Source of the DNA: Promethearchaeota archaeon Loki_b31
Lineage (GTDB): Archaea > Asgardarchaeota > Lokiarchaeia > Sigyniarchaeales > SOKP01
Reading direction: 5' to 3'
NCBI GenBank assembly: GCA_005222975.1
Contig: NJBI01000016.1
Coordinates: 1 to 55,734, forward strand
Length of the DNA: 55,734 nt
Position numbers and translations under genes: made by a program. Positions 15,624 to 24,874 of the stretch are shown in pieces. The notes below the pieces were generated by a model, which saw only the letters and a list, made by a program, of their open reading frames with translations, was not told where the DNA came from and searched no databases. The first letter of the stretch is position 1. Every line of letters starts with the position of its first letter.

Positions 15624-15962
15624 TTATTTTTTCACTGCAAGATCTTTTCTCGAACTTATGTTTTCCTTAGTAATTATGAATTCATATATTCCAGCAGATA
15701 CGCCTAGAAGTAGAACATATATATTGCTTAGAATTATGTTAAATACTGGAACATCAAAAATATCTATAAATAGATACGGAATAGAATCTAGAATAAAAAC
15801 AGTGATACTTGATATCAAAAGAAATCTACTAACTATAACCCATGTTGAGACTTTGCGATTTCTATGACGAAAGATTAAGACAACAATATTTAAAATATAC
15901 AATCCTATTAACCAACCAAGAAAAACTAGATAAAAGAGCTCTGAATCTAAATAACCAATCAT
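15624..15962 (-). CDS. Three-helix membrane protein of unknown function
   Basis: 112 residues with three hydrophobic helices (about 7-32, 43-68, 74-95) and a lysine-rich C-terminus (SSRKDLAVKK). ATG at 15962. First gene of a probable two- or three-gene minus-strand unit with 15049-15579. No conserved motif recognised. Confidence 0.5.
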   Translation of the reverse strand: MIGYLDSELFYLVFLGWLIGLYILNIVVLIFRHRNRKVSTWVIVSRFLLISSITVFILDSIPYLFIDIFDVPVFNIILSNIYVLLLGVSAGIYEFIITKENISSRKDLAVKK

Positions 15963-16099
15963 TATATTATTACTGAGAAAAAGTCATATAAACTCCTAAC
16001 TTTTTAATCTAAGATTTAAAAAAAAAAATTTAAGAGACATATTTATCTAATGTTTCTAAAGTTTTCACAGCTATACTTGATGAGATCTTAGTCATTACA

Positions 16100-16375
16100 A
16101 TGATACCCTTAACTGAAGATCCTGAAAAATGCATAATTTTAGGATTATTCAATAACATAATAGGAAAAGGGGTATATTTTGAAAGCAGTTTGATATGGTT
16201 GGATAAATGTATAGATCAAAAACGCAACGAATTTGATGATTTTACAAGGGAACCAGCTCTAACTTATGGAAATAGTACAGATCAGTACTTTAACACTTAT
16301 TTGATGATTATGTTTAAAATAATCTCTATCCAAAAGATTTCAGTAGATCACCCTGTATTAGGTAAACTAACCTAA
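16100..16375 (+). CDS. Unknown small protein, possibly a gene fragment
   Basis: 91 residues (MIPLTEDPEKCIILGLFNNI...) with no recognised family. The frame is open for about 22 further codons upstream (ETYLSNVSKVFTAILDEILV...) without a standard start, and that part also looks protein-like, so the gene may be 5'-truncated or use a non-standard start. It is followed by a clearly broken methyltransferase remnant, so decay in this area is plausible. Confidence 0.35.
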   Translation: MIPLTEDPEKCIILGLFNNIIGKGVYFESSLIWLDKCIDQKRNEFDDFTREPALTYGNSTDQYFNTYLMIMFKIISIQKISVDHPVLGKLT

Positions 16376-16521
16376 TTGAGATTAATCATGTTTAATGAGA
16401 TATTAATAAATAAGAATAAAACAAACAAAAATTGTTATTAATCTAATTTTAGTAATAAAGATAAATTAATTTGTATTAAGAAAATTAATCCAAGAATAGA
16501 TAAGAAAAAAGATGAAATTTC

Positions 16522-16763
16522 ATGTCTAAAAAGACGGAAAGTTATGTACATAAAGAAAAAAAGCGTAAAAATAACCCTGAAGTAGGATTATCAGTATATG
16601 ATAAAGAATTCCCAAGAAAATCCAAATATGATATGATCCGTATTTAGATCCTCAATTAATTTGGACAAATAAATCAGAGAAAACTTCATTCGAAGTTCCA
16701 ATTGTATCACTATTAACTCAAGAAAAAATTAATCCAAAACAAATAATTACCAACACGATATAG
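16522..16763 (+). pseudogene. Remnant of a type III-like (Mod) adenine DNA methyltransferase N-terminus
   Basis: Two reading frames joined at about 16625 give KKRKNNPEVGLSVYDKE, then YDPYLDPQLIWTNK, then [20 protein letters not shown]. This is the characteristic N-terminal segment of Mod-type DNA methyltransferases (NNPEVGL, YDPHLDPQL, TSFEV...SLHVHE) as I know the family. A one-base frameshift breaks it, and it stops at TAG 16761-16763, exactly where homology to the radical SAM gene begins on the other strand. No methyltransferase catalytic motif follows. It is therefore the stub of a gene cut by deletion or recombination. Confidence 0.6.
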
Positions 16764-16918
16764 ATTCTATATTCTGGGGAAACTACTTCTTTAGTAGGGC
16801 CTATTTCACAATATACGCAATTGTAGGTGCATAATTTATTTTTTGGTAGAATATCTATTCCTAACGAGAGCCCTAGCCGTCTTGATCGAAATGGACCATA
16901 AGTGTATTGACGTGGCAT
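16718..16918 (-). pseudogene. Truncated copy of the radical SAM (COG0731-like) gene
   Basis: The first about 53 codons, from ATG 16918, match the start of the intact gene at 7208-8008: [15 protein letters not shown], the cluster motif CTYNCVYCE and SPEYRI are shared, with scattered substitutions. Homology stops at about 16764, after which the frame runs through unrelated bases to a stop. The SAM-binding and substrate parts are missing, so it cannot be active. It has the same orientation as the full copy, with the accessory island between them. The sequence divergence argues against a fresh exact duplication. Confidence 0.8.
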
Positions 16919-16928
16919 GTGATTATTC

Positions 16929-17693
16929 TTAATTAAAATAATTAATGATAAAATTCTCTATCGATTTATTGACCTCACTTGGTTTTTCTAACATAACCAT
17001 GTGTCCAGCATCGTTTATTATGTTTAAATCTGAATTCTTAATTTTATCGAGAAAAAATTGCGAAAATTTAACCGGCGTCATCTTATCTTGTTTCCCTACG
17101 ATAATTAGGCATGGAACTTCAATACTATCTGTTTTATCTATGGTATCAAAGTTATCGCAAATTTTAAAATCTTCATATGTGACTTCTGCCGTAATTTTCG
17201 AAGTTTCTTGAACATAATTATCTATTAATTCTCTTGGTGTTTTTCTATAGAATATCCCATCGGGTAAAGAGTCTAAAAACTCTTGGTAATTGGATCTTAA
17301 AGAGTTTAGGATAATTGGGGCAACTCTTAACCTTCCCCCGGTGCCACATAAAATTAAACCTGAGATTTCTTTAGGGTATGTAAAATAATATTGTTGAGTA
17401 ATAGCTCCTCCCAAAGAATGTCCACATAATATTACATTGTCATAGTTTAAAGATTTAATTAGGTGCCGAATTACATCGACATACAAATCGAGATTTAGCT
17501 CCGAAAATTCATTTGAATTGTTATGGGAAGGTAAATCGATAGCGATAAGATCGTAATTAACTTCAAGATCGAATTGATTTTTCCAAGTATTTGAACTTCC
17601 TCCTGAGCCGTGTATAAAAATAATTACATTTTTACTTTCGGTTTCTTTAATCCGATAAAAGATCTTCTTCTCTTTATAACTCAAGAAAGGCAT
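16929..17693 (-). CDS. Alpha/beta-fold hydrolase
   Basis: 254 residues, a typical single-domain alpha/beta hydrolase. Oxyanion-loop [13 protein letters not shown], nucleophile elbow GHSLGGA, acid loop GKQDKMTP and the final histidine in [11 protein letters not shown] are all in place, so the Ser-Asp-His triad is complete. The fold covers esterases, lipases, dehalogenases and C-C hydrolases; this one cannot be assigned a substrate. ATG at 17693. Only 10 bases separate it from the truncated radical SAM copy, so it marks where the ordinary chromosome resumes after the island. Confidence 0.88.
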   Translation of the reverse strand: MPFLSYKEKKIFYRIKETESKNVIIFIHGSGGSSNTWKNQFDLEVNYDLIAIDLPSHNNSNEFSELNLDLYVDVIRHLIKSLNYDNVILCGHSLGGAITQQYYFTYPKEISGLILCGTGGRLRVAPIILNSLRSNYQEFLDSLPDGIFYRKTPRELIDNYVQETSKITAEVTYEDFKICDNFDTIDKTDSIEVPCLIIVGKQDKMTPVKFSQFFLDKIKNSDLNIINDAGHMVMLEKPSEVNKSIENFIINYFN

Positions 17694-17789
17694 TATTTTT
17701 TGTTGAAATTATTATTTAATCTAATTAATAATAACTGAAAAGAAGAATTTAATTTAGTTTTTTCACTTAAGAAATAAAAAAAATTAAAG

Positions 17790-20330
17790 TTATTGATTGT
17801 TAATTTCAATATCTCGGCGTTGCATTTCTAAAAGACGATAATATTTACCGTTTAAAGCTAATAAACTTTCATGGTCCCCTTGTTCTACGATTCCATGTTT
17901 ATCAGAACCTAGAACGATAATCTGATCTGCATTCTTTATCGTTGATAAGCGGTGTGCGATGATAATGGTGGTACGACCCTTGCGAGCTTTATTTAAAGCA
18001 TCTTGGATCAAAGTCTCGGTGTATGGGTCCACAGAAGAAGTTGCCTCGTCTAAAATCAAGATTTTAGGGTCAGTAATTAGAGCTCGAGCAAAAGCAATTA
18101 ATTGACGTTGTCCTATAGAAATGTTAGACCCATTTTCTTTTAATTTTTTATCGTATTTCTTGTTTAAACTCTCAACAAAATTGTGTAATCCTAAGAATTT
18201 AGAAACTTCAATCATCTTATTTTCGATTTCAGAGGTGGGATTATCAATACCATAGAGTAAATTCTCTTTGATCGTTCCCGTAAAAAGAAAGGCATCCTGA
18301 GGAACAAATCCTATTAATCCTCGTAAGTCCTTTTTGTTTACTTTCCGAATATCGATCCCATCAATAAGTATTTTTCCGCTATTTACATCGTAAAATCGAG
18401 AGAGAAGTTTTACTAAAGTTGTTTTTCCTGCTCCTGTCTCACCAGCAATCGCTAAAGTAGCACCAGGAGGAACCTTGAAGCTTAAGTCTTTTAACACGTA
18501 ACCTTTAGATTGTTGGTGTCTAAGTAAAATCTTTTTTTCTTCTATAGCATCTTTCACTACTTTTGGAATCTTATTTGAGATCTCCGGAGGAATTGATATG
18601 CTGGCAAGAGATTCGAGGATTGCTTGAGGAGACATCTGCATAGCGCCACCACTCATTAGTCCTTGACTGTCTCCTCCCATTCCACCACTAGTTGGTTGTT
18701 TAAAACCTGATTTTGAGCGAAGTATTTTTTCTAAGTTTTTAACCATCATTTCGATCATTTTGGGAGGAATTAATTGCCCCATTGACGATAGATCTTTTGA
18801 AGGTCTGCCTTTCTTTAGATCGCTATCTTTACTTTTAAAGGATGTCCCATATTCAGGATGTTTTTCTGCTAAATCTGTATTTGGAACGGCATAATGGTAT
18901 TCGTCTAAAATTTCGTCAATTATCTTAGGAGCGTCCTCGGGCTTAACTCCCATTAAGCTCATGAACAATTTCTGTCGAATATTTTGAGGCATGTACATGC
19001 TGTTTTTAAGTAAGAAAGAGGAATATGGTTCCGGGAAAGTTTTCATCATTTCTATTGCTTTTTTAATCATTGGATTTTGCAACATGAATTTTCCTGCGTC
19101 AGGTGCTTGAGATCCAGATGTAATTTCGGGTGATTGTTTTCCCTTATTATTATCTAAAACATAGCCAAAACTAACGTTAATAAACTCAATATTTCCTTTA
19201 GGTTCGGAAAATGTTTTCGCACTTATTGGCTCAGGTATTTCTACGCTCTCTTCCAACACAGATAATATTCGATCTGAAGCTGCCAAAGCGCTCCCTATAA
19301 TCTGTTGCATTTGTAATAACATCATAAAAGGGCGGAAAAATTGAGAGAGTAACGAAATAAAGGCAACTAGAACTCCAACCGAAATTGTTATACCAAAAAC
19401 ATTAATTTCTCCAATTGCGATAAAACCTCCAAGTAATAGTATAATCACTGTGAGAACCGTAACTATTAAGGTAAATAGAGGGAAAATTGTAGCCATAATT
19501 CTTCTAATCTTAACCATTATCTTATAATTAGCTGTATTTGCTTGATCAAATTCGGAAGATGCTCTTTCTTCTTGCCCATATGCTTTTACTATCCTAGCTC
19601 CTGCAATATTCTCTTGAATCGAAGTTGTAACTTGACCAATAGTTTCTCTAGCCTTCTTAAAAACACCTATTATAATTTTTTGAATAAATATTGCCATAGC
19701 AAAAAATATAGGAATTATTATCAAGCTGATTAAGGCTAAATAGATGTTGAGCAAGAACATAATTAATATAGTAATACCAATGGATACAATATTGGTTATT
19801 ATCTGTACAAATTGCCCTCCTACTAGTAAGTTTAGTTGAGTAACGTCGTTAGTTGTAATTGAGATTATATCTCCTGATGGACGTTGATCAAAATAATTAA
19901 GAGACATGTCTTGCAATTTAAAAAAGAGATCATTTCTTACTTCGTATGTAACTTTTTGCGATATTTTTCCCATTCCATATTGAGAAATATAAGTCGTGCT
20001 TGCCATGAAGACGAGTAGGCTTAAAAACACTACACTCATGATTATTACGTGATATGGATCCCTTGCTACAATCCCATTATCTATTATAGTCGCAGTAACT
20101 AGTGGACTTATGGTTAAAATCATGGTCCCTAATAAGAGAAATATAGTATACAACACAAATTTCCATTTAAACGATTTTAGATATGAAAGCATCCATTTCA
20201 ACAGAATCTTGCTAGGATGTTCTAAGTCTTGTTTACTTTCTCCAAACGAGCCATGCCGATGAAAACCTAAAGATGGCTGATTGATTTTTTTTTCTTCGCT
20301 TTTATCTTTCTTTTCTTCTGCATTACTCAT
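17790..20330 (-). CDS. ABC exporter half-transporter with a large insertion in its ATPase domain
   Basis: 846 residues, against about 600 for a normal half-transporter. Transmembrane domain about 40-350; the ATPase domain begins with FINVSFGY (A-loop Tyr390). About 220 extra residues (391-610) follow before the strand YVLKDLSFKV resumes. Walker A GETGAGKTT (630-638), Q-loop FVPQD, signature degenerate (NISIGQRQL instead of LSGGQ), Walker B LILDEATSS with the catalytic Glu, and H-loop AHRLSTI are visible. The insertion has helical parts, SGGMGG-type Gly/Ser runs and methionine-rich stretches. With the partner at 20327-22114 (4-base overlap) it forms a heterodimer in which this subunit supplies the catalytic Walker set and the weak signature. 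Substrate unknown. Confidence 0.9.
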   Translation of the reverse strand: MSNAEEKKDKSEEKKINQPSLGFHRHGSFGESKQDLEHPSKILLKWMLSYLKSFKWKFVLYTIFLLLGTMILTISPLVTATIIDNGIVARDPYHVIIMSVVFLSLLVFMASTTYISQYGMGKISQKVTYEVRNDLFFKLQDMSLNYFDQRPSGDIISITTNDVTQLNLLVGGQFVQIITNIVSIGITILIMFLLNIYLALISLIIIPIFFAMAIFIQKIIIGVFKKARETIGQVTTSIQENIAGARIVKAYGQEERASSEFDQANTANYKIMVKIRRIMATIFPLFTLIVTVLTVIILLLGGFIAIGEINVFGITISVGVLVAFISLLSQFFRPFMMLLQMQQIIGSALAASDRILSVLEESVEIPEPISAKTFSEPKGNIEFINVSFGYVLDNNKGKQSPEITSGSQAPDAGKFMLQNPMIKKAIEMMKTFPEPYSSFLLKNSMYMPQNIRQKLFMSLMGVKPEDAPKIIDEILDEYHYAVPNTDLAEKHPEYGTSFKSKDSDLKKGRPSKDLSSMGQLIPPKMIEMMVKNLEKILRSKSGFKQPTSGGMGGDSQGLMSGGAMQMSPQAILESLASISIPPEISNKIPKVVKDAIEEKKILLRHQQSKGYVLKDLSFKVPPGATLAIAGETGAGKTTLVKLLSRFYDVNSGKILIDGIDIRKVNKKDLRGLIGFVPQDAFLFTGTIKENLLYGIDNPTSEIENKMIEVSKFLGLHNFVESLNKKYDKKLKENGSNISIGQRQLIAFARALITDPKILILDEATSSVDPYTETLIQDALNKARKGRTTIIIAHRLSTIKNADQIIVLGSDKHGIVEQGDHESLLALNGKYYRLLEMQRRDIEINNQ

Positions 20331-22114
20331 GGAAGATCTCCTTTTTTACTATTATTTTGTTTAAAATCTGGTAATGACTTTTGTTTGTAATATAATGTTT
20401 CATAAATTTGTCTATATAACACATTAGTTTTAATTAAATCATCGTGAACACCAAAACCTATTACCCTTCCTTTATCTAAAACTAATATCTTATCAGCATT
20501 ACGAATGGTCGAAATTCGTTGAGTAATAATGAAAGTTGTAGTTCCCTTAGTGATTTTTTCTAATCCTTTTTGAATTTCAAATTCGGTCTCAACATCTACA
20601 GAACTGGTAGAATCGTCAAATATTAGAATTTTTGGCTTTATAATTAACGCACGAGCAATAGAAAGACGTTGTTTTTGACCCCCTGACAGCCTTGTACCAC
20701 GTTCACCTACTATAGTATCGTATTCTTTTGGTAAAGAAATGATAAAATCATGTAAATTGGCAATTTTAGCCGCTTCAATTATTTCTTCCATAGTTGCGTT
20801 TTCTTTGCCATACGAAATATTATCAGCAATGCTCTTATTGAACAAAAATGTTTCTTGAGAGACAATCCCAACATTTTTCCTTAAATCTTGTAGACGATAC
20901 TTTCGGATATCTTCTTGATCAATTTTGATTACCCCATCATTTACTTCATAAAACCGAGGAATTAAATTGATAATTGTAGATTTTCCAGAGCCTGTCGTTC
21001 CGAGGATTGCTAATTTTTTTCCAGAAGCAATATTAAATGACACATTTTTTAAAATCCTATGGTCAGAAATGTAACCAAAAGAAACGTTTTCAAATTCTAC
21101 ATCGCCTTTCAAATGTTCAATCGGGGCTGCGTCTGGTAAATCTTTAACTTCTGGAGTTGATTCTAAAACATCTCTCACGCGAGTTAAAGCCGCATCGGCT
21201 TGAATGTACATCAACATAATTTGTCCTAACATAACTAAAGGGAATCCAAGAGTCGCGATAAACGATTGTAAAGTAATCAAGGTAGCTAACGCCATTACCC
21301 CTTCTATTACCCAAATTCCACCAACTAATAATGTGAATACGGTCATGAAGCCAATAATTATGTATATGCTTGGCATATAGAGTGAATTCAATTTTACTGA
21401 ACGAACGCTAGCTTTATAAAACCGCTCATTGTTTTTAGAAAATTTTTGAAGTTCTTTACCTTGAGTATTAAACATCCTTACTACTTGAGCACCTACTATA
21501 TTTTCTCTAATTGTATTAGTTAATTCCCCAAAACTATTCCGAGTCTCTAAAAATATTGGTTTTAACTTTTTAGCAAGATAATATGATAATAAAAGAGAAC
21601 TTCCAATGGCTATTGATAATAACCAAGATAATTCTATGCTAAAAAGAATGAACCCGATAGTGACCCCTCCTAATTGGAGAATGGATCTAAGTCCTAAAGT
21701 TAGCCCCATACCAAAGATTTGTTCGCTTTCTTCCACATCACTTGTAGCTCGTGAAATTAATTGACCCGTCTCAGTTTTATCAAAATAAGAAAAAGATTGA
21801 CGAGAAATGGCGTTATTGATATCCGTGCGAAGATAATAAACTGCTCTTGAGGAAACTTCAGCGCCTCTTAATCGCGCGGCTCTTTCCAATATAAAGGCTA
21901 GAAAACCAAACATAAGAATTAAGCTAAATGAAATAATTAGCTCACTAGCATTAGAAAGCACTGAAAGATTCGGATCTAAACCACCAATCATTCTTCCTAT
22001 TAATATTGGGACGATTACTAAAAACAGCGTAGACATTAATAAATAGATTATTTCAAGAATGAAATCCTTCTTAGATTTCATCCAATATTTTAAAATCATT
22101 TTAAATGTATTCAT
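20327..22114 (-). CDS. ABC exporter half-transporter, degenerate-site partner
   Basis: 595 residues: six-helix transmembrane domain (about 1-310) and ATPase domain with Walker A GTTGSGKST, Q-loop IVSQETFLF, canonical signature LSGGQKQR, Walker B ILIFDDSTSS and TQRISTI. The catalytic glutamate after Walker B is Asp and the H-loop histidine is Gln, so its own ATP site is non-hydrolytic. Its good signature completes the active site of the 846-residue partner, as in heterodimeric exporters of the BmrCD and TM287/288 type. It overlaps both neighbours by 4 bases, giving a tight padR-ABC-ABC operon, an arrangement typical of drug or lipid exporters under substrate-responsive PadR control. Confidence 0.92.
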   Translation of the reverse strand: MNTFKMILKYWMKSKKDFILEIIYLLMSTLFLVIVPILIGRMIGGLDPNLSVLSNASELIISFSLILMFGFLAFILERAARLRGAEVSSRAVYYLRTDINNAISRQSFSYFDKTETGQLISRATSDVEESEQIFGMGLTLGLRSILQLGGVTIGFILFSIELSWLLSIAIGSSLLLSYYLAKKLKPIFLETRNSFGELTNTIRENIVGAQVVRMFNTQGKELQKFSKNNERFYKASVRSVKLNSLYMPSIYIIIGFMTVFTLLVGGIWVIEGVMALATLITLQSFIATLGFPLVMLGQIMLMYIQADAALTRVRDVLESTPEVKDLPDAAPIEHLKGDVEFENVSFGYISDHRILKNVSFNIASGKKLAILGTTGSGKSTIINLIPRFYEVNDGVIKIDQEDIRKYRLQDLRKNVGIVSQETFLFNKSIADNISYGKENATMEEIIEAAKIANLHDFIISLPKEYDTIVGERGTRLSGGQKQRLSIARALIIKPKILIFDDSTSSVDVETEFEIQKGLEKITKGTTTFIITQRISTIRNADKILVLDKGRVIGFGVHDDLIKTNVLYRQIYETLYYKQKSLPDFKQNNSKKGDLP

Positions 22115-22698
22115 ACTACTTTTTTCTCCTCCTCTGAGTTTTTATCAATCGCTTTATTTTTTAATTGTGAGATTACTTCCTCAATTTTCTGATATTGTTT
22201 GTTAAATCGGTTAATTTTTTGCGAAAGTTTCAATTTGTGAAACTCTAATAATTTTAATTTCTCCTCGTCGGATTTTTCTTCAAGTTTTTCGAAAAAGAAG
22301 TTAAATGGCCCATATTTTGGAAAAAAATGTCCTGATAATTCCTTATCTGAGCCTATAGTTGCCGCTATTAGTGTTTCTATTGACTCATTAATTATTTGTT
22401 GCTTTTCAACCATTAATTTTAGTGTTTCTTCTCCTTTTTTTGTTACTTCGTAAATTTTCCTAGTTCTTCCTTCTTCTTGTTGCTCTATGTATTTAATTAA
22501 GCCATTTTTAGTCATTTCCTTAAGCACTGTATACATTGTAGATGCGGGAGGGGTCCATATTCCGAGAGTTCGGTTAGTTATATCTTTGCTAATTTTATAA
22601 CCGTATGAAGGGTTCTTCTCGAGAATTAACAATATAAGCGCGCTAATGAAGCCTTTTTTCATTGCTTTTTCAAAATTCTTTGTAATTTCTTCAACCAT
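22111..22698 (-). CDS. PadR-family transcriptional regulator
   Basis: 195 residues. The N-terminal winged helix has the PadR pattern (ALILLILEKNPSYGYKISKDI, STMYTVLKEMTKNGLIKYIE, GRTRKIYEVTKKGEETL) and a long C-terminal coiled-coil half (about 125-190) for dimerisation. PadR proteins usually repress adjacent transporter operons and release DNA on ligand binding. It is the first gene of the operon with the two ABC subunits (4-base overlap). A near-perfect palindrome at 22764-22786, between it and the divergent DUF362 gene, is a good candidate operator. Confidence 0.92.
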   Translation of the reverse strand: MVEEITKNFEKAMKKGFISALILLILEKNPSYGYKISKDITNRTLGIWTPPASTMYTVLKEMTKNGLIKYIEQQEEGRTRKIYEVTKKGEETLKLMVEKQQIINESIETLIAATIGSDKELSGHFFPKYGPFNFFFEKLEEKSDEEKLKLLEFHKLKLSQKINRFNKQYQKIEEVISQLKNKAIDKNSEEEKKVV

Positions 22699-22763
22699 CC
22701 TATTAAACCTTCAAAAAAGTTGTTTATAAGAAAATATAAATTATATAATATCTCACTTATGGA

Positions 22764-22786
22764 TATATATCGATTATTGATATATA
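22764..22786. promoter_or_regulatory. Palindrome, candidate PadR operator
   Basis: TATATATC and GATATATA form perfect 8-base arms around a 7-base spacer, in the 159-base region between the divergent padR and DUF362 genes. Size and place fit a PadR operator that also overlaps a TATA-rich promoter. In such AT-rich DNA some chance symmetry is expected. Confidence 0.4.
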
Positions 22787-22857
22787 AATTTTGTTATGAA
22801 ATATTATAAATATCATAATAAACAACATTGTTACTAAATATAATTGGTGTTTGAAGA

Positions 22858-24186
22858 ATGACAGAAGTGTTTATAGTCGATACTAAACAAGGTTTAGAAT
22901 CGGCAGTTAACGAAATGTTTAATAATTTAGAAAAGATTGAACCAATTTTGAAAAGCTCGAAGGAAGTTTATATTAAAGTAAATGGTATAGATTTTCAGAA
23001 ACATAGTTATACATCTCCAGAAGTCTTAAAAGCAGTAATAGAATATCTCAACAATATTGGTGCAGATGTATACGTCATGGAAAACTCTACGCAAGCAAAT
23101 ATGACTCGAATTGTTTTTGCAATTAACGGTTTTAAGGATGTATGCGAGGAGACGGGTGCCAAAATCATATTTTTAGACGAAGAAGATACTAAAACTTTTG
23201 AATTTAAAGGGAAACCTTCCGTGGCAGAAAATTCTAAAGGATACATCTTAAAAACCTTTCGATTACCTAAAACAATTACTAAAATTATGGAAAATAGAGA
23301 TTCTATGACTTATATTAATCTTCCGAAACTTAAAACCCATTCAATGGCAGGAGTGACGCTAGGAATTAAAAATCAATGGGGTTTTCCCCAACACGCAGAC
23401 CGGGGTAAAGACCACAATTATAACTTGCATTCAAAATTAGTAGATGTGTATGAATACATTAAACCAGATATTTGCATAATTGATGCACTTGAAGGCACAA
23501 TCCATGGACATTATCCTCCTACAGTATGGGAAGATAAATTAGTGATTCCCTTTAATATTTTAATTGGCGGGAGAGATACTTTAGCAGTTGATGTCGTTGG
23601 TGCGAGAATTTTTGGTTTAACTTTAGACGATGTGCCTCATTTAAAAATAGCTTTTAAACGAGGTTTAGGAGAAGGTGATTTGAGCAAAATCAAGGTTACG
23701 GGAAAGAATTTAGAAGAATATAAGGAGAAGTACGACACGAATATATTGCAAGAGTTCCCCGAAGATGTAAAAATTATTAAAGGTAAGGAATTATTGTGTC
23801 GGGAAGGCTGCGAAAACAACCCGTTGTCGATGATGCAGGTATTTGCTAATGATCATAAGGACAAATTTAAGGGAGGCTGGTTTATCGTCATGGGTAAAGG
23901 TCACGACGAAAACATTGTGGAACAACTGAAGAAAGAAGGCTATACTAAGGGACTCGTAGCAGGCCATTGTGCGATTGAAGAGGTCGGAGATAAGATTTTA
24001 AAAGAATTTGGGAAACGCAAAGTATTTTTTTCTGGTGATTGCAACAATCTAGCTGAGACTGCAAAAGCGATATTAAAACTATCCAAAATGACTGTTTTTG
24101 ATTTAGTTCCAATTTCAAATGAAGAGTTAATGGCTCTCATCGATGCTGCTAATGAACAAGGTAGTACCGCATTAGTCCCACTGTGA
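22858..24186 (+). CDS. DUF362 family protein
   Basis: 442 residues. The pattern of an N-terminal alpha/beta domain (VYIKVNG...), then YINLPKLKTHSMAGVTLGIKN, then DICIIDALEGTIHGH and IGGRDTLAVDVVGARIFG is characteristic of DUF362 (COG2006). In other members this domain is often joined to ferredoxin modules; here there is none, but Cys residues occur in the C-terminal half (CREGCENN, GHCAIEE, SGDCNNLAE). The biochemical role of the family is not settled. ATG at 22858. Divergent from the PadR operon with which it shares a 159-base promoter region. Confidence 0.8.
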   Translation: MTEVFIVDTKQGLESAVNEMFNNLEKIEPILKSSKEVYIKVNGIDFQKHSYTSPEVLKAVIEYLNNIGADVYVMENSTQANMTRIVFAINGFKDVCEETGAKIIFLDEEDTKTFEFKGKPSVAENSKGYILKTFRLPKTITKIMENRDSMTYINLPKLKTHSMAGVTLGIKNQWGFPQHADRGKDHNYNLHSKLVDVYEYIKPDICIIDALEGTIHGHYPPTVWEDKLVIPFNILIGGRDTLAVDVVGARIFGLTLDDVPHLKIAFKRGLGEGDLSKIKVTGKNLEEYKEKYDTNILQEFPEDVKIIKGKELLCREGCENNPLSMMQVFANDHKDKFKGGWFIVMGKGHDENIVEQLKKEGYTKGLVAGHCAIEEVGDKILKEFGKRKVFFSGDCNNLAETAKAILKLSKMTVFDLVPISNEELMALIDAANEQGSTALVPL

Positions 24187-24301
24187 TATAAGGAAATGTA
24201 AAATGAATTGATTCTCACATATCTTAATTAACTCTTATTTTTTTACTTTTTTGTAAAATAAAATAACGCTCTATTAATAATATGGTTCAATAAAATAATT
24301 A

Positions 24302-24826
24302 ATGGATTTGGGATCAAAATATTTTGAAATAAAACAGTTCTTATCGATATCTGATGAGAAATTTAATTTGGATCAGAAAATTGAGAATAATTTTGATTCA
24401 GACAACCTAAAAATAGAAATATTAGGTAAGATTGTCCAGTTTATCTATTATTTCTCGATGTTTAAAAATATTAAACCGTTTATGAATTCCGTTTATAATT
24501 GCATTGAATCTACTTTAGATTTAAGAACCGAATCTGTAAATGATTTTAAAGAACTACTAATAAAAAACGCATTGATGAGATTTATTCAAGATTATATAGA
24601 TTACGCACAATTAACGCAGAAAACGCAAATATTGAGACTTTTTTCAGATTCCTTGGATAAACTTCAAATCCAGCCACTAATAATAAATTTAGGATTGCTT
24701 CTTAAACCAATGTATCAAGATCAAGAATACCTTGATAGAGCTAATAAATTTCAAGAAGTGGAAATCTCTTATTCTCTTAACGACGATATTGAGATTAAAA
24801 TAAAGGACGCAATTGACAAATGGTAA
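24302..24826 (+). CDS. Unknown helical protein
   Basis: 174 residues, almost entirely predicted helix, no Cys pairs, no membrane segments and no recognised motif. ATG at 24302 with no ribosome-binding site, so probably leaderless. It is the first of a run of poorly known genes up to 28168. A small reading frame follows at once and may be co-transcribed. Confidence 0.5.
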   Translation: MDLGSKYFEIKQFLSISDEKFNLDQKIENNFDSDNLKIEILGKIVQFIYYFSMFKNIKPFMNSVYNCIESTLDLRTESVNDFKELLIKNALMRFIQDYIDYAQLTQKTQILRLFSDSLDKLQIQPLIINLGLLLKPMYQDQEYLDRANKFQEVEISYSLNDDIEIKIKDAIDKW

Positions 24827-24874
24827 AAAAATCAAATCATAAATTTAGACAACCAAGATAGTTTAAAAACGAAC

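Noticed and set aside
8009..16763. Tyrosine or serine recombinase expected for an integrated element
   Set aside because: No protein in the region shows the R-H-R-Y or serine-recombinase motifs; the element call rests on gene content and the duplicated flank only.
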